Notes: generated from the sequence alone by a model not told the origin. 64,000 bases of DNA from Burkholderia latens (GCF_001718795.1 NZ_CP013438.1:62001-126000); one strand, 5' to 3'; counted from the stretch's first letter, positions 16,270 through 25,220 are shown. Program-made: numbers and translations.

Positions 16270-17133
16270 CTAGGCGAACGACGCCGAGATTTCGTCGATC
16301 GTCGCGCGAATCCGCGCGGTGTGGCGCAGGTCGCGATGGGTGACGAGCCACACTTCGTACGGCGCCGCGCGAACGCGCTCCGGCCACACGCGCGCGAGAC
16401 CGTCGCGCGCGCCCATGTGAACCGGAATCTCGCCGATCCCGAGGCCCGAGCGCAGTGCGGCACGCATCATCAGGTTGGAGGTCGTGCGCGCGACGATCCG
16501 GCCGCCGCGGATCGGCTCGCCTGCGATCGTCGGGGTTCGGCTCGCGTCGATGTACGGCTGGTAGACGACGAGGTCGTGCCCCGCGAACGCGTTGCCGCGC
16601 TCGGGTTCGCCATGCCGGTGCAGGTAGTCGTGCGACGCGAACAGACCCATGTCCCAGCGTGCGAGCCGGCGGGCGACGAGATCGGGATTTGCGGGCCGCA
16701 CCGTGCGTATCGCGATATCGGCTTCACGCGTTGCGAGGTTGAGGATCTGCGTCGACGTGTTCAACGCGACCGATACGTCCGGATGCTTCGCGTGCAGTCG
16801 CGCAATCGACGGCATCACGAATTCGAGCGCGAGTGCGTCGGTGGTCGTGATCTTCACTTCGCCTGCGAGCCTGCGGTCGACGCCGTGTGTCAATCGCACC
16901 AGCTCGTGCGCATGCTGCTCCATCGCTTCGGCGGCGCGTAATGCGAGTTCGCCCACTGGCGTCGTCAGATAGCCTTTCGATGAGCGCAGGAACAGCGTCG
17001 CGCCGAGCATGTGCTCGAGCGTCGCGAGCCGTCGCCCGACGGTTGCCTGATCGATGCCGAGCGTCTGCGCAGCGCGGCGCAGGGTGCGCTCGCGATGAAT
17101 CGCGAGAAAGACGCGCGCATCGTCCCAGTTCAT
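16270..17133 (-). CDS. LysR-family transcriptional regulator
   Basis: 287-residue regulator. N-terminal winged HTH: MNWDDARVFLAIHRERTLRRAAQTLGIDQATVGRRLATLEHMLGA is split over about residues 1-45, and the effector domain follows (GEVKITTTDALALEFVMPSI). The VGRRLATLE recognition helix departs from the usual VSRRI form but is common in this sub-group. Start at 17133; an ATG seven codons upstream (17154) is possible. Divergent from the quinone oxidoreductase with 161 bases between, so that gene is its likely target. Confidence 0.85.
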   Translation of the reverse strand: MNWDDARVFLAIHRERTLRRAAQTLGIDQATVGRRLATLEHMLGATLFLRSSKGYLTTPVGELALRAAEAMEQHAHELVRLTHGVDRRLAGEVKITTTDALALEFVMPSIARLHAKHPDVSVALNTSTQILNLATREADIAIRTVRPANPDLVARRLARWDMGLFASHDYLHRHGEPERGNAFAGHDLVVYQPYIDASRTPTIAGEPIRGGRIVARTTSNLMMRAALRSGLGIGEIPVHMGARDGLARVWPERVRAAPYEVWLVTHRDLRHTARIRATIDEISASFA

Positions 17134-17294
17134 CGTATGTCCCGACTGATGCATTTTTGCATTCCCCGACCGGCAATTCGCTGCGTGTGCGCGCGCAGCA
17201 TCGCCCCTAGACTCCGTTCACACACCTTGCGATGCCGCGATTCCGGGAAGGCCCGTGAACCGAGCGCGCATCGACGAACATTGAGGATCATATC

Positions 17295-18365
17295 GTGATT
17301 GATGACGTGAAACCGCTGCCCACCGACATGACTGCGATCGAGATCGTGCGTCCCGGCGGCCCCGAAGTGCTCGTGCCGGCTACCCGTGCGGTGCCGTCGC
17401 CCGGTGCCGGCGAAGTGCTGATCCGCATTCACGCGGCTGGCGTCAACGGCCCGGACGTGTTCCAGCGCAAGGGGCTGTACGATCCGCCGCCCGGCGCCTC
17501 CGACATTCCCGGCCTCGAGGTCGCGGGCGAAGTAGTTGCGGTCGGGCGCGACGTCACGCGCTTCACGGCCGGCGATCGCGTGTGCGCGCTGATTCCCGGG
17601 GGCGGCTACGCGGAATACGCCGTCGCGAACGAAAGCAATACGCTTGCGATTCCGGAGGGGCTGGGCATGACGGAGGCGGCGGCAATGCCGGAGACGTTCA
17701 TGACGGTGTGGCTGAACCTGTTTCAGCGCGGCGGGTTCAAGGCCGGCGAAAGCGTGCTGATTCACGGCGGCGCGTCCGGCATCGGCACGACGGCGACGAT
17801 GTTGGCGAAGGCGTTCGGCGCGTCGAAGATCATCACGACCGTGGGCGCGGACGCGCAGCGCGACGCGAGCTTGCGTCTCGGCGCCGATCATGCGATCGAC
17901 TACCGCAGCGAGGATTTCGTCGATGCGGTCGCGCGCTTTACCGACGGCCGCGGCGTCGACGTGATCGTCGACATCATCGCCGGCGACTACGTTGCGCGCA
18001 ATTTCGCGGCGGCCGCGCTGAACGGCCGCATCGTGCAGATCGGCGTGATCAACGGCCCGGCGAAGGAACTGGACCTGTTCCCGATGCTGACGAAGCGGCT
18101 GACGCACATCGGCTCGACGCTGCGCTCGCGCACTTACGACGAGAAGGCGCAGATCATCCGCGAGCTGGAGCACGCCGTGTGGCCGCTGATCCGGCAAGGC
18201 GTCGTCAAGCCGCAGGTGTTCCGGCTGTTCGAGCTGCGCGATGCGCGTGCCGCGCACGAACTGATGGATTCCGGTCGTCATATCGGCAAGATCGTTCTGG
18301 TGACGCCCGCGGCGGAGCCATCGCTGCAGGCCGCCGTCGATGCAAACGTCAAGCATTCCACGTGA
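17295..18365 (+). CDS. NAD(P)H-quinone oxidoreductase, PIG3/TP53I3 type
   Basis: Zinc-independent medium-chain reductase of 356 residues that reduces quinones with NADPH. Family signatures: GVNGPDVFQRKGLYDPPPGASDIPGLEVAGEV near the N-terminus (read in two pieces), the nucleotide site LIHGGASGIGTTATMLAKAFGA, and GVDVIVDIIAGDYVARN. The QRKGLY-PPPGAS pattern is specific to the PIG3 branch. The GTG at 17295 has GAGG eight bases upstream; ATG 17328 is an alternative start. It lies between two LysR genes and is followed by a C/G-rich hairpin. Confidence 0.88.
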   Translation: MIDDVKPLPTDMTAIEIVRPGGPEVLVPATRAVPSPGAGEVLIRIHAAGVNGPDVFQRKGLYDPPPGASDIPGLEVAGEVVAVGRDVTRFTAGDRVCALIPGGGYAEYAVANESNTLAIPEGLGMTEAAAMPETFMTVWLNLFQRGGFKAGESVLIHGGASGIGTTATMLAKAFGASKIITTVGADAQRDASLRLGADHAIDYRSEDFVDAVARFTDGRGVDVIVDIIAGDYVARNFAAAALNGRIVQIGVINGPAKELDLFPMLTKRLTHIGSTLRSRTYDEKAQIIRELEHAVWPLIRQGVVKPQVFRLFELRDARAAHELMDSGRHIGKIVLVTPAAEPSLQAAVDANVKHST

Positions 18366-18375
18366 CGTGCACACA

Positions 18376-18403
18376 CTTCAGCCCCCCGCTCGGGGGGCTG
18401 AAG
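18376..18403. repeat. C/G-rich hairpin copy 4
   Basis: CTTCAGCCCCCC-GCTC-GGGGGGCTGAAG, a perfect 12-base-pair stem starting 11 bases after the quinone oxidoreductase stop and about 95 bases before the next LysR start. No T tract. It shares AGCCCCCC/GGGGGGCT with copy 3. Could terminate the upstream gene or act as a protein-binding site. Confidence 0.7.
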
Positions 18404-18498
18404 ATGCGGCACGGATTGCCCGACAATCGGTACCACTGAATGCGTCGCCGCTCCGGCGGCAGCGCGCCGCGTGGGCGCCGTAAGGACGATGGGTCGAA

Positions 18499-19488
18499 AT
18501 GGACATGCTCGAGAACATGCGGACGTTCGTGCGCGTCGTGCAGGCCGGCAGCTTCACGGCCGTGGCGAAGCAGACCGACGTCGCCACCGCGCAGGTGTCG
18601 AGGGCCATCGCGAGCTTGGAGGCGTACGCTCGGATCCGCCTGTTACACCGGACTACCCGGAAGATCGCGCTGACCGACAGCGGGCGCCGCTACTTCGAAC
18701 GTCTGCTGGCCATCCTCGGCGACGTCGATCGCGCCAACGACGAGGCGCGCAACGCGCTGGTGCGTCCATACGGGCGCCTGCGCGTGCATACGATGCCCGG
18801 CCTCGGGCAGAGCCATGTGACCGCGGCAGCCATCGCGTATCAGAGGAATTTTCCAGAAGTCGCGATCGAGATGACTTATTCGCAACGCATGCCGAATCTC
18901 GTCGAGGAGGGCTACGACGTGTCGATCGTTACCGCGTCGAGCCTGCCCGACTCCGGCTATATCGCGCATTCGTGCGGGACGTCGCACAGTGTGCTGGTCG
19001 CGTCGCGTGCCTATCTGGAGCGCTACGGCGCGCCGGCGACACCGGCCGATCTCGCGAACCATACCTGCCTGCGTCTCGACACGCCCGCCGAGGCACACGG
19101 CGAATGGCGGCTGCACGGCACGGCGGGCGATACGATCGCACATACGGTGCCGGATGCGCCGTTCCAGGCGAATGCGCCGGAGTCGCTGTCGATTGCGCTG
19201 CATGCCGGACTCGGCATCGGGTCGCTCGCGATCTATTCGGTCATCGACGATCTGCGCAGCGGCCGGCTCGTGCGCGTGCTGCCCGACTATCGGCTGACGA
19301 TGCTCGACGTGTACGTGATGTATGCATCGCGCCGCTTCGTCGATGCGAAGGTCCGCACATTTGTCGATCACGTGCGCGCGACGCTCGCGCTCGCGCTGCA
19401 CGCCGACGAACGCGCGCTGACTGCGCTCGCGGTGCCGCGCGGCCGGGATCGCGGCCGCGTGCACGCGTTGACAGGCGCCGCCGCCTGA
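18499..19488 (+). CDS. LysR-family transcriptional regulator
   Basis: 329-residue LysR protein. HTH region: MLENMRTFVRVVQAGSFTAVAKQTDVATAQVSRAIASLE, then RLLHRTTRKIALTDSGRRYFER, the pattern of the large CrgA-like branch. The C-terminal effector domain includes GLGIGSLAIYSVIDDLRSGRLVRVLPDY. The C-terminus has an Arg/Ala-rich extension. Start at ATG 18499 (or MLEN at 18505). Target unknown; it follows the quinone oxidoreductase on the same strand. Confidence 0.85.
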   Translation: MDMLENMRTFVRVVQAGSFTAVAKQTDVATAQVSRAIASLEAYARIRLLHRTTRKIALTDSGRRYFERLLAILGDVDRANDEARNALVRPYGRLRVHTMPGLGQSHVTAAAIAYQRNFPEVAIEMTYSQRMPNLVEEGYDVSIVTASSLPDSGYIAHSCGTSHSVLVASRAYLERYGAPATPADLANHTCLRLDTPAEAHGEWRLHGTAGDTIAHTVPDAPFQANAPESLSIALHAGLGIGSLAIYSVIDDLRSGRLVRVLPDYRLTMLDVYVMYASRRFVDAKVRTFVDHVRATLALALHADERALTALAVPRGRDRGRVHALTGAAA

Positions 19489-19537
19489 ACGCTGGCGATC
19501 TGCCATTTTCCGTTTGTTACCGTTGAGGAGAAATCAG

Positions 19538-19912
19538 ATGACGCACCGTTTTGCCATCGTCGTTGCAGGTTTTGTGGCGCTGTCGCCGATGCTCGGCCAT
19601 GCACAGTCCGATACCGCCGCCGCCGTTGCGTCCGCGTCGACGCCGAACGCGTCGCCGCGCGCAGCAAAGAAGGCCGAGCGGGCTGCCGATCGCGCGTTCG
19701 CAAAGAAGGTACGTCAGGCCGTGATGAAGGCGCCCGGGCTCGGCAACGCCGAGATCACGGTGTTCGCGCGGGCGAGAACGGGCGACGTGACGCTGGCCGG
19801 GCTGATCACCGATGAAGCGCAGGACCGCGCTGCGGTCGAGGCGGCCCGCCAAGTGGCGGGCGTGACCTCGGTGAAGAGCCGGCTCCAACTGCGGCTGGAA
19901 GGCGGTCAGTGA
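19538..19912 (+). CDS. Secreted BON-domain protein
   Basis: 124-residue periplasmic protein. The signal peptide THRFAIVVAGFVALSPMLGH ends AQ, cleaving before SDTAAAV. A basic stretch (AAKKAERAADRAFAKKVRQAV) leads into one BON domain with the characteristic pattern NAEITVFARARTGDVTLAGLITDEAQDRAAVEAARQVAGVTSV split over the middle. BON domains bind phospholipid or peptidoglycan-associated partners in OsmY-like stress proteins. GAGGAGAAA lies upstream of ATG 19538. Confidence 0.87.
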   Translation: MTHRFAIVVAGFVALSPMLGHAQSDTAAAVASASTPNASPRAAKKAERAADRAFAKKVRQAVMKAPGLGNAEITVFARARTGDVTLAGLITDEAQDRAAVEAARQVAGVTSVKSRLQLRLEGGQ

Positions 19913-20051
19913 CGGGCAGGGGCGTGCGGTAAGCTGCGTATCCTTGCCGACCCTGTCGTGTAAAGAAGCCACGACGCAAGGTTCGGCAGGGAAGCGCGGG
20001 CGACACGGCGCGAGCTGCTCGTCTCTCACCGCCTGCCGGTGGTGGAAGCCG

Positions 20052-20207
20052 TCAGATCCGCCCCATCAGCACCAGTATCACGACGATGACGACGACCAGC
20101 CCGAGGCCGCCCGACGGCCAGTAGCCCCACTCGCGGCTGTGCGGCCACGCCGGAAACGCTCCAATGAGCAGCAGAATCAGAACGATGATAAGAATCGTAC
20201 CGAGCAT
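20052..20207 (-). CDS. DUF3309 small membrane protein
   Basis: 51-residue protein: two hydrophobic stretches (LGTILIIVLILLLIGAF and GLGLVVVIVVILVLMGRI) around PAWPHSREWGYWPSGG. The W-x-H-S-R-x-WGY-x-PSG motif is that of DUF3309, found in proteobacterial stress-related loci. Function unknown. AGGAGGGAT precedes ATG 20207 by an ideal distance. Confidence 0.85.
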   Translation of the reverse strand: MLGTILIIVLILLLIGAFPAWPHSREWGYWPSGGLGLVVVIVVILVLMGRI

Positions 20208-20425
20208 CGCATCCCTCCTGAACGTGGTGACATGACGGGGGCGAATGTCGCAATTCGCGTGCCGCGACGCGGAGATGCCGAAAGGAACTGCAAGCGCATT
20301 GTCTGAATACGCTCCAACCTGCCAATTCACAGGATGAATACCAAACGATTCAGAAAATAAATTTCAAAAATGTGGACTGGGTCGCTATGCTGGGTCTTCG
20401 GTTTACTCACGCGGCAGGCAGGCAA

Positions 20426-21100
20426 ATGGCTGAACTCTTTCTGGTACGGCATGGGCAGGCGTCGTTCGGCACGGACGATTACGACCGGTTGTCCGCCGCC
20501 GGCGAGCAGCAGGGCGCGTGGCTCGGCGAATACTTCGCGCGGCAGGGGCTGACGTTCGACCGCGTGATTTGCGGGACGATGAACCGGCACGCGCAGACGA
20601 TCGCCGCGATCCTGCGCGGAATGGGCAGCAAAGGCGTGCACGTCGATCGCCATCCGGGCCTGAACGAATACGACTTCCACGGGTTGTTCGCCGCCGCGGC
20701 GAGCGATTATCCGGAGATTGCGCGGCTCGCGGGCGGCTCGATGAAGGAGCATTTTCGCGCGCTGCGGCAGGTGCTGCACTTGTGGGCCGACGACAAGCTT
20801 GGCAACGCCGCGCCCGAAACCTGGGCGAACTTCCAGCGGCGCGTGGCGGACGCGCGCGCCGCGATCCGCACCGGCGGCAGCCAGCGCGTGCTCGCGGTGA
20901 GTTCGGGCGGCCCGATCGCGGTGACCGTGCAGCAAGTGCTTGCCGCACCGCCGTCGAGCGCGATCGCGCTGAACCTGCAGATCCGCAACAGCAGTCTTTC
21001 GCAGTTTTTCTTCAACGCCGACGCGTTCCACCTGGCGTCGTTCAACGGCATCCCGCATCTCGAGGATCCCGAACGACATGCATGGCGCACGTACGGCTGA
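20426..21100 (+). CDS. Histidine phosphatase (phosphoglycerate mutase-like)
   Basis: 224-residue phosphatase with the catalytic LVRHGQASFG at the N-terminus (phospho-acceptor His about residue 9), ICGTMNRHAQTIAAIL, and the second catalytic His or substitute near AVSSGGPIAVTV, where the usual HGG is SGG. The acid Glu lies in GLNEYDFHG. Loss of the second conserved His is notable but seen in this sub-group. It sits 20 bases upstream of the APH-like kinase in the putative acyl-CoA operon, and could remove or salvage phosphate groups. Start at MAELFLVRHG. Confidence 0.82.
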   Translation: MAELFLVRHGQASFGTDDYDRLSAAGEQQGAWLGEYFARQGLTFDRVICGTMNRHAQTIAAILRGMGSKGVHVDRHPGLNEYDFHGLFAAAASDYPEIARLAGGSMKEHFRALRQVLHLWADDKLGNAAPETWANFQRRVADARAAIRTGGSQRVLAVSSGGPIAVTVQQVLAAPPSSAIALNLQIRNSSLSQFFFNADAFHLASFNGIPHLEDPERHAWRTYG

Positions 21101-21120
21101 TCCTACGAACGATCGCGACG

Positions 21121-22152
21121 ATGACAAACGCTTCCCAACCCCTCGACGCAGCCCGCCTCACGCGCTATCTGGAAGCGCACGTGCCGGGTTTCGAAGGCCC
21201 GCTCGACATGGAGAAGTTTGCCGGCGGCCAGTCGAACCCGACGTTTCTGCTGCACGCGAAGAGCGGCCGCTATGTGCTGCGCCGCCAGCCGCCCGGCGAG
21301 CTGCTGAAGTCCGCGCATGCTGTCGATCGCGAATTCCGCGTGCTGAGCGCGCTGTCGGGCACCGCGGTGCCGGTCGCGCGTCCGTATCACCTGTGCGAAG
21401 ACCGCGACGTGATCGGCAGCCTGTTCTACGTGATGAGCTTCGAGGACGGCCGGATCTTTTGGGACCCGGCGCTGCCGGAGTTGCCGAAGGCCGATCGCGC
21501 GCTTTGCTACGACGCGCTGCTCCGCACGATGGCCGCGCTGCACGACGTGGACGTCGACGCGGTCGGTCTTGCCGACTACGGCCGCCCGGGCAACTACTTC
21601 GAGCGCCAGATCGGCGTGTGGACGAAGCAGTATCGCGCGGCGGAGACGGAACGCCTCGATGCGATGGAGGCGCTGATCGACTGGTTGCCGAAAGCCTGCC
21701 CGGACGACACGGGCCGCCCCGCGCTCGTGCACGGCGACTTCAGGATCGACAACCTGATGTTCGCGCGCGACGACTATCGCGTGCAGGCCGTGCTCGACTG
21801 GGAACTGTCGACGCTCGGCAACCCGCTCGCCGATCTCGCATATTTTTGCATGTGCCTGCGGCTGCCGTCGGGCGGGCAGGTGCGCGGTCTCGCGGGCCAG
21901 AATCGCGCGGAACTCGGGATTCCGGATGAAGCGGCGATCGTCGCCCGCTATTGCGAACTGCGCGGGATCGAGCCGATTCGCGACTGGCATTTCTATCTCG
22001 CGTTCAGCTTCTTCCGGCTCGCCGCGATCGCGCAGGGCGTGAAGGCGCGTGCGCTGCAAGGCAACGCATCGAGCGAGCAAGCGCTGCGCGTCGGCGCAAT
22101 GGCCGGCCGGCTGGCCGAGATGGCCGTCGGCGTGATCGACCCGCATCGCTGA
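21121..22152 (+). CDS. APH-like acyl-CoA kinase (LvaA/ACAD10-type phosphotransferase)
   Basis: 343-residue kinase-fold protein. The N-terminal lobe has GGQSNPTFLLHAKSGRYVLRR (glycine loop and catalytic Lys region), the Brenner motif is LVHGDFRIDNLMF, and the metal site is AVLDWELSTLGNPLADLAYF. YVLRRQPPGELLKSAHAVDREFRV is diagnostic of the ACAD10/11-type phosphotransferases rather than antibiotic kinases. Known relatives phosphorylate the 4-hydroxyl of 4-hydroxyacyl-CoA. It is followed by SDR and acyl-CoA dehydrogenase genes, the partners expected for that pathway. Confidence 0.86.
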   Translation: MTNASQPLDAARLTRYLEAHVPGFEGPLDMEKFAGGQSNPTFLLHAKSGRYVLRRQPPGELLKSAHAVDREFRVLSALSGTAVPVARPYHLCEDRDVIGSLFYVMSFEDGRIFWDPALPELPKADRALCYDALLRTMAALHDVDVDAVGLADYGRPGNYFERQIGVWTKQYRAAETERLDAMEALIDWLPKACPDDTGRPALVHGDFRIDNLMFARDDYRVQAVLDWELSTLGNPLADLAYFCMCLRLPSGGQVRGLAGQNRAELGIPDEAAIVARYCELRGIEPIRDWHFYLAFSFFRLAAIAQGVKARALQGNASSEQALRVGAMAGRLAEMAVGVIDPHR

Positions 22153-22228
22153 ACGCGCGGACATCGGCAGCGTCGCCAGCGTCGCGCGGCCGCGACACGA
22201 CAACACATCAATGGAGGAGCACAGCAAC

Positions 22229-22993
22229 ATGGCAACGAACCTGTTCGACCTGACGGGCAAGATCGCGCTGGTGACGGGCGCGAGCCGCGGCATCGGCGAG
22301 GAGATAGCGAAGCTGCTCGCGCAGCAGGGCGCGCACGTGATCGTGTCGAGCCGCAAGCTCGACGACTGCCAGGCGGTCGCAGATGCGATCGTCGCGACGG
22401 GCGGCCGCGCGGAGGCGCTCGCGTGCCACGTCGGGCGTCTGGAGGACATCGCCGCGACGTTCGAGGCGATCCGCGCCAGGCACGGCCGGCTCGACATCCT
22501 CGTGAACAACGCGGCCGCGAACCCGTATTTCGGGCACATCCTCGACACCGATCTCGCCGCGTACGAGAAGACCGTCGACGTGAACATTCGCGGCTACTTC
22601 TTCATGTCGGTCGAAGCCGGCAAGCTGATGAAGGCGCAGGGCGGCGGCGCGATCGTCAACACTGCGTCGGTGAATGCGTTGCAGCCGGGCGACCGGCAGG
22701 GCATCTACTCGATCACGAAGGCCGCGGTCGTCAACATGACGAAGGCGTTCGCGAAGGAATGCGGGCCGCTGGGCATCCGCGTGAACGCGCTGCTGCCGGG
22801 CCTCACGAAGACCAAATTCGCGGGCGCGCTGTTCGCCGACAAGGACATCTACGAAACCTGGATGACCAGGATTCCGCTGCGCCGCCACGCGGAGCCGCGC
22901 GAGATGGCCGGCACCGTGCTGTATCTCGTGTCGGATGCGGCGAGCTACACGACCGGCGAATGCATCGTCGTCGACGGCGGCCTGACGATCTGA
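22229..22993 (+). CDS. Short-chain dehydrogenase/reductase (3-hydroxyacyl-CoA type)
   Basis: Classical SDR of 254 residues. Cofactor motif TGASRGIG, NNAA, catalytic Ser in NTASVNAL, and YSITK (Tyr-x3-Lys). The C-terminal end IVVDGGLTI is typical. NAD preference is suggested by the Arg-Lys after the second strand (SSRKLDD), which could instead indicate NADP. Start at ATG 22229 with GGAGGAG nine bases upstream. In LvaD-like operons the equivalent enzyme oxidises a 3-hydroxyacyl-CoA intermediate. Confidence 0.86.
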   Translation: MATNLFDLTGKIALVTGASRGIGEEIAKLLAQQGAHVIVSSRKLDDCQAVADAIVATGGRAEALACHVGRLEDIAATFEAIRARHGRLDILVNNAAANPYFGHILDTDLAAYEKTVDVNIRGYFFMSVEAGKLMKAQGGGAIVNTASVNALQPGDRQGIYSITKAAVVNMTKAFAKECGPLGIRVNALLPGLTKTKFAGALFADKDIYETWMTRIPLRRHAEPREMAGTVLYLVSDAASYTTGECIVVDGGLTI

Positions 22994-23027
22994 ACGAACG
23001 GAAACACGGAATCTCGAGGAGTCGATC

Positions 23028-24272
23028 ATGGACTTTGGCTACACCCCCAAAGTAGAAGAACTGCGCGAACGCGTGCGTGCATTCATGGACGCGCACGTCG
23101 TGCCGCGCATCCGGCAGTGGAACGACGAAGTGCATGCGGGGCAGTATCCCGTGTCGTTCATGGAAGCGCTGAAGGAACGCGCAAAGGGCGAGGGACTGTG
23201 GAATCTGTTCCTGCCGCACCTGAAAGACGACGAGCCGGGCACGGGGCTGACCAATCTCGAATATGCGCCGCTCGCAGAGATCATGGGCCGCGTGAGCTGG
23301 GCGTCGGAGGTGTTCAACTGTAACGCGCCGGACACCGGCAACATGGAGTTGCTGCACATGTTCGCGACGCCCGAGCAGCGCGAACAGTGGCTGCTGCCGC
23401 TGTTGCGCGGCGAGATTCGTTCGGCGTTCGCGATGACGGAGCCCGACGTCGCATCGTCGGACGCGACCAACATCACGACGCGCATCGAGCGCGACGGCGA
23501 CGACTACGTGATCAACGGCCGCAAGTGGTTCATTACGAACGCCGCGCACCCGAACTGCAAGATCTTCATCGTGATGGGCAAGACCGATCCGCAAGCGGAA
23601 TCGCACCGGCAGCAGAGCATGATCCTCGTGCCGCGCGACACACCGGGCGTGACCGTCGTGCGCAACATCACGGTCGTCAATCACCATGCACCGGAAGGTC
23701 ACTGCGAAATCACGTTCGACAACGTGCGCGTGCCGGCGCGCAACCTGCTCGGCGAAGAAGGCAGCGGTTTCGCGCTCGCGCAGGCGCGCCTCGGCCCGGG
23801 CCGCATCCATCATTGCATGCGCTCGATCGGCGCGGCGGAACTCGCGCTTGAACTGATGATCGACCGCGCGCAGTCGCGCGAGGCGTTCGGCAAGCCGCTG
23901 AACCGGCACGGCACGATCGGCGAATGGATCGCCCGCTCGCGCATCGAGATCGACCAGGCGCGGCTGCTCGTGCTGAAGGCCGCATGGATGATCGACAAGG
24001 TCGGTGCGAAGGCGGCGCGCAAGGAAATTTCGATGATCAAGGCGCTCGTGCCGACCGTGTACACCGACGTGTGCGACCGCGCGATGCAGGTGTTCGGCGC
24101 TATGGGCCTGAGCCCCGACACGCCGCTCGCCGATCTGTGGACCTGGGGCCGCGCGCTGCGCTTCGCGGACGGCCCGGACGAAGTGCACCTGCAGGCGATT
24201 GCACGGATGGAGATCAAGGACGCGGTGCGCGGCTCGACGGAACCGTACCTGACGCGGCCGCCGCGCGGTTGA
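23028..24272 (+). CDS. Acyl-CoA dehydrogenase (ACAD11/LvaC-like)
   Basis: FAD enzyme of 414 residues. Markers: FAMTEPDVASSDATNITTRIERDGDDYVINGRKWFITNA (flavin/substrate loop, shown in parts), HHAPEGHCEITFDNVRVP, QSREAFGKPLNRHGTIGEWIA, and the C-terminal LWTWGRALRFADGPDEVH. The ASSDATNI and DGPDEVH motifs are characteristic of the ACAD10/11 branch. That branch can eliminate phosphate from 4-phosphoacyl-CoA rather than simply oxidise fatty acyl-CoA. 35 bases separate it from the SDR gene. Confidence 0.9.
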   Translation: MDFGYTPKVEELRERVRAFMDAHVVPRIRQWNDEVHAGQYPVSFMEALKERAKGEGLWNLFLPHLKDDEPGTGLTNLEYAPLAEIMGRVSWASEVFNCNAPDTGNMELLHMFATPEQREQWLLPLLRGEIRSAFAMTEPDVASSDATNITTRIERDGDDYVINGRKWFITNAAHPNCKIFIVMGKTDPQAESHRQQSMILVPRDTPGVTVVRNITVVNHHAPEGHCEITFDNVRVPARNLLGEEGSGFALAQARLGPGRIHHCMRSIGAAELALELMIDRAQSREAFGKPLNRHGTIGEWIARSRIEIDQARLLVLKAAWMIDKVGAKAARKEISMIKALVPTVYTDVCDRAMQVFGAMGLSPDTPLADLWTWGRALRFADGPDEVHLQAIARMEIKDAVRGSTEPYLTRPPRG

Positions 24273-24299
24273 GCGGCGCGGGCTCCAGGAGATCCGGCG

Positions 24300-25205
24300 A
24301 TGCGGCTATCCAAGATCGATCTGAACCTGTTCGTCGTGTTCGACGCGATCTACAACAAGCGCAACCTGACGCGCGCGGCGGAGGTGCTGAACCTCACGCA
24401 GCCGGCCGTCAGCAACGCGCTGGCGCGGCTGCGCAAGACACTGAACGATCCGCTGTTCGTCAGCACACCGGGCGGGATGATGCCGACGCCGCTGGCCGAG
24501 AACATTGTCGGCCGCGTGCGCGAAGCGCTGCAACTGCTCGATTCGAGCGCGCACGAAGGCGACGTGTTCGATCCGGCGTCGTCCGAGCGCGTGTTCCGCT
24601 TGAGCATGAGCGACCTGACCGAAGCGCTGCTTCTGCCGGCACTCGGCGAGCTGTTGCTCGCGCACGCACCCGGCATGCACGTGCGCAGCTACACGATGGA
24701 CCGCCGCGAAGTGGCCACCGCGCTCGCGAACGGCTCCGTCGACATCGCGATCGACGCGCCGCTGATCGGCGATCCGCACCTGCACCAGGCGCTGCTCGTG
24801 CGCGACCGCTACGCGTGCATGATCCGCGACGACCATCCGTTCGACGGCGACACGCTGACCATGGGCGACTACCTGTCGATGGGGCACATCCACGTGTCGA
24901 GCCGCCGCAAGGGCAGCGGGCATGTCGATGCGGAGCTGACGCGGCTCGCGCTGCGCCGCACGATCCAGATGCGCGTGCAGCATTACATGGTCGCGCCGCT
25001 GATCGCGATGCGCAGCGATCTTGCGCTGACCGCGCCGCTCCGGCTGCTGCAGCGCTATCCGGCGCGGATTCTCGAACTGCCGTTCGAGATGCCGGCGCTC
25101 GAATATTTCTGCTACTGGCATCGCAGCGCCGATCAGGATCAGGGCAGCCAATGGCTGCGCGAGCAGTTGATGATGCTGATGGGCGGCATCGGCGACGTGC
25201 GGTGA
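24300..25205 (+). CDS. LysR-family regulator (NodD-like branch)
   Basis: 301-residue LysR regulator, 28 bases after the acyl-CoA dehydrogenase and on the same strand. HTH region: LSKIDLNLFVVFDAIYNKRNLTRAAEVLNLTQPAVSNAL, RLRKTLNDPLFV; the IDLNLL-type start and NDPLFV are typical of the NodD/LeuO-like branch. Probably regulates its own operon, including the kinase-SDR-dehydrogenase genes. AGGAG lies upstream of ATG 24300. Confidence 0.86.
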   Translation: MRLSKIDLNLFVVFDAIYNKRNLTRAAEVLNLTQPAVSNALARLRKTLNDPLFVSTPGGMMPTPLAENIVGRVREALQLLDSSAHEGDVFDPASSERVFRLSMSDLTEALLLPALGELLLAHAPGMHVRSYTMDRREVATALANGSVDIAIDAPLIGDPHLHQALLVRDRYACMIRDDHPFDGDTLTMGDYLSMGHIHVSSRRKGSGHVDAELTRLALRRTIQMRVQHYMVAPLIAMRSDLALTAPLRLLQRYPARILELPFEMPALEYFCYWHRSADQDQGSQWLREQLMMLMGGIGDVR

Positions 25206-25220
25206 CGCATGCGCGGCCGG

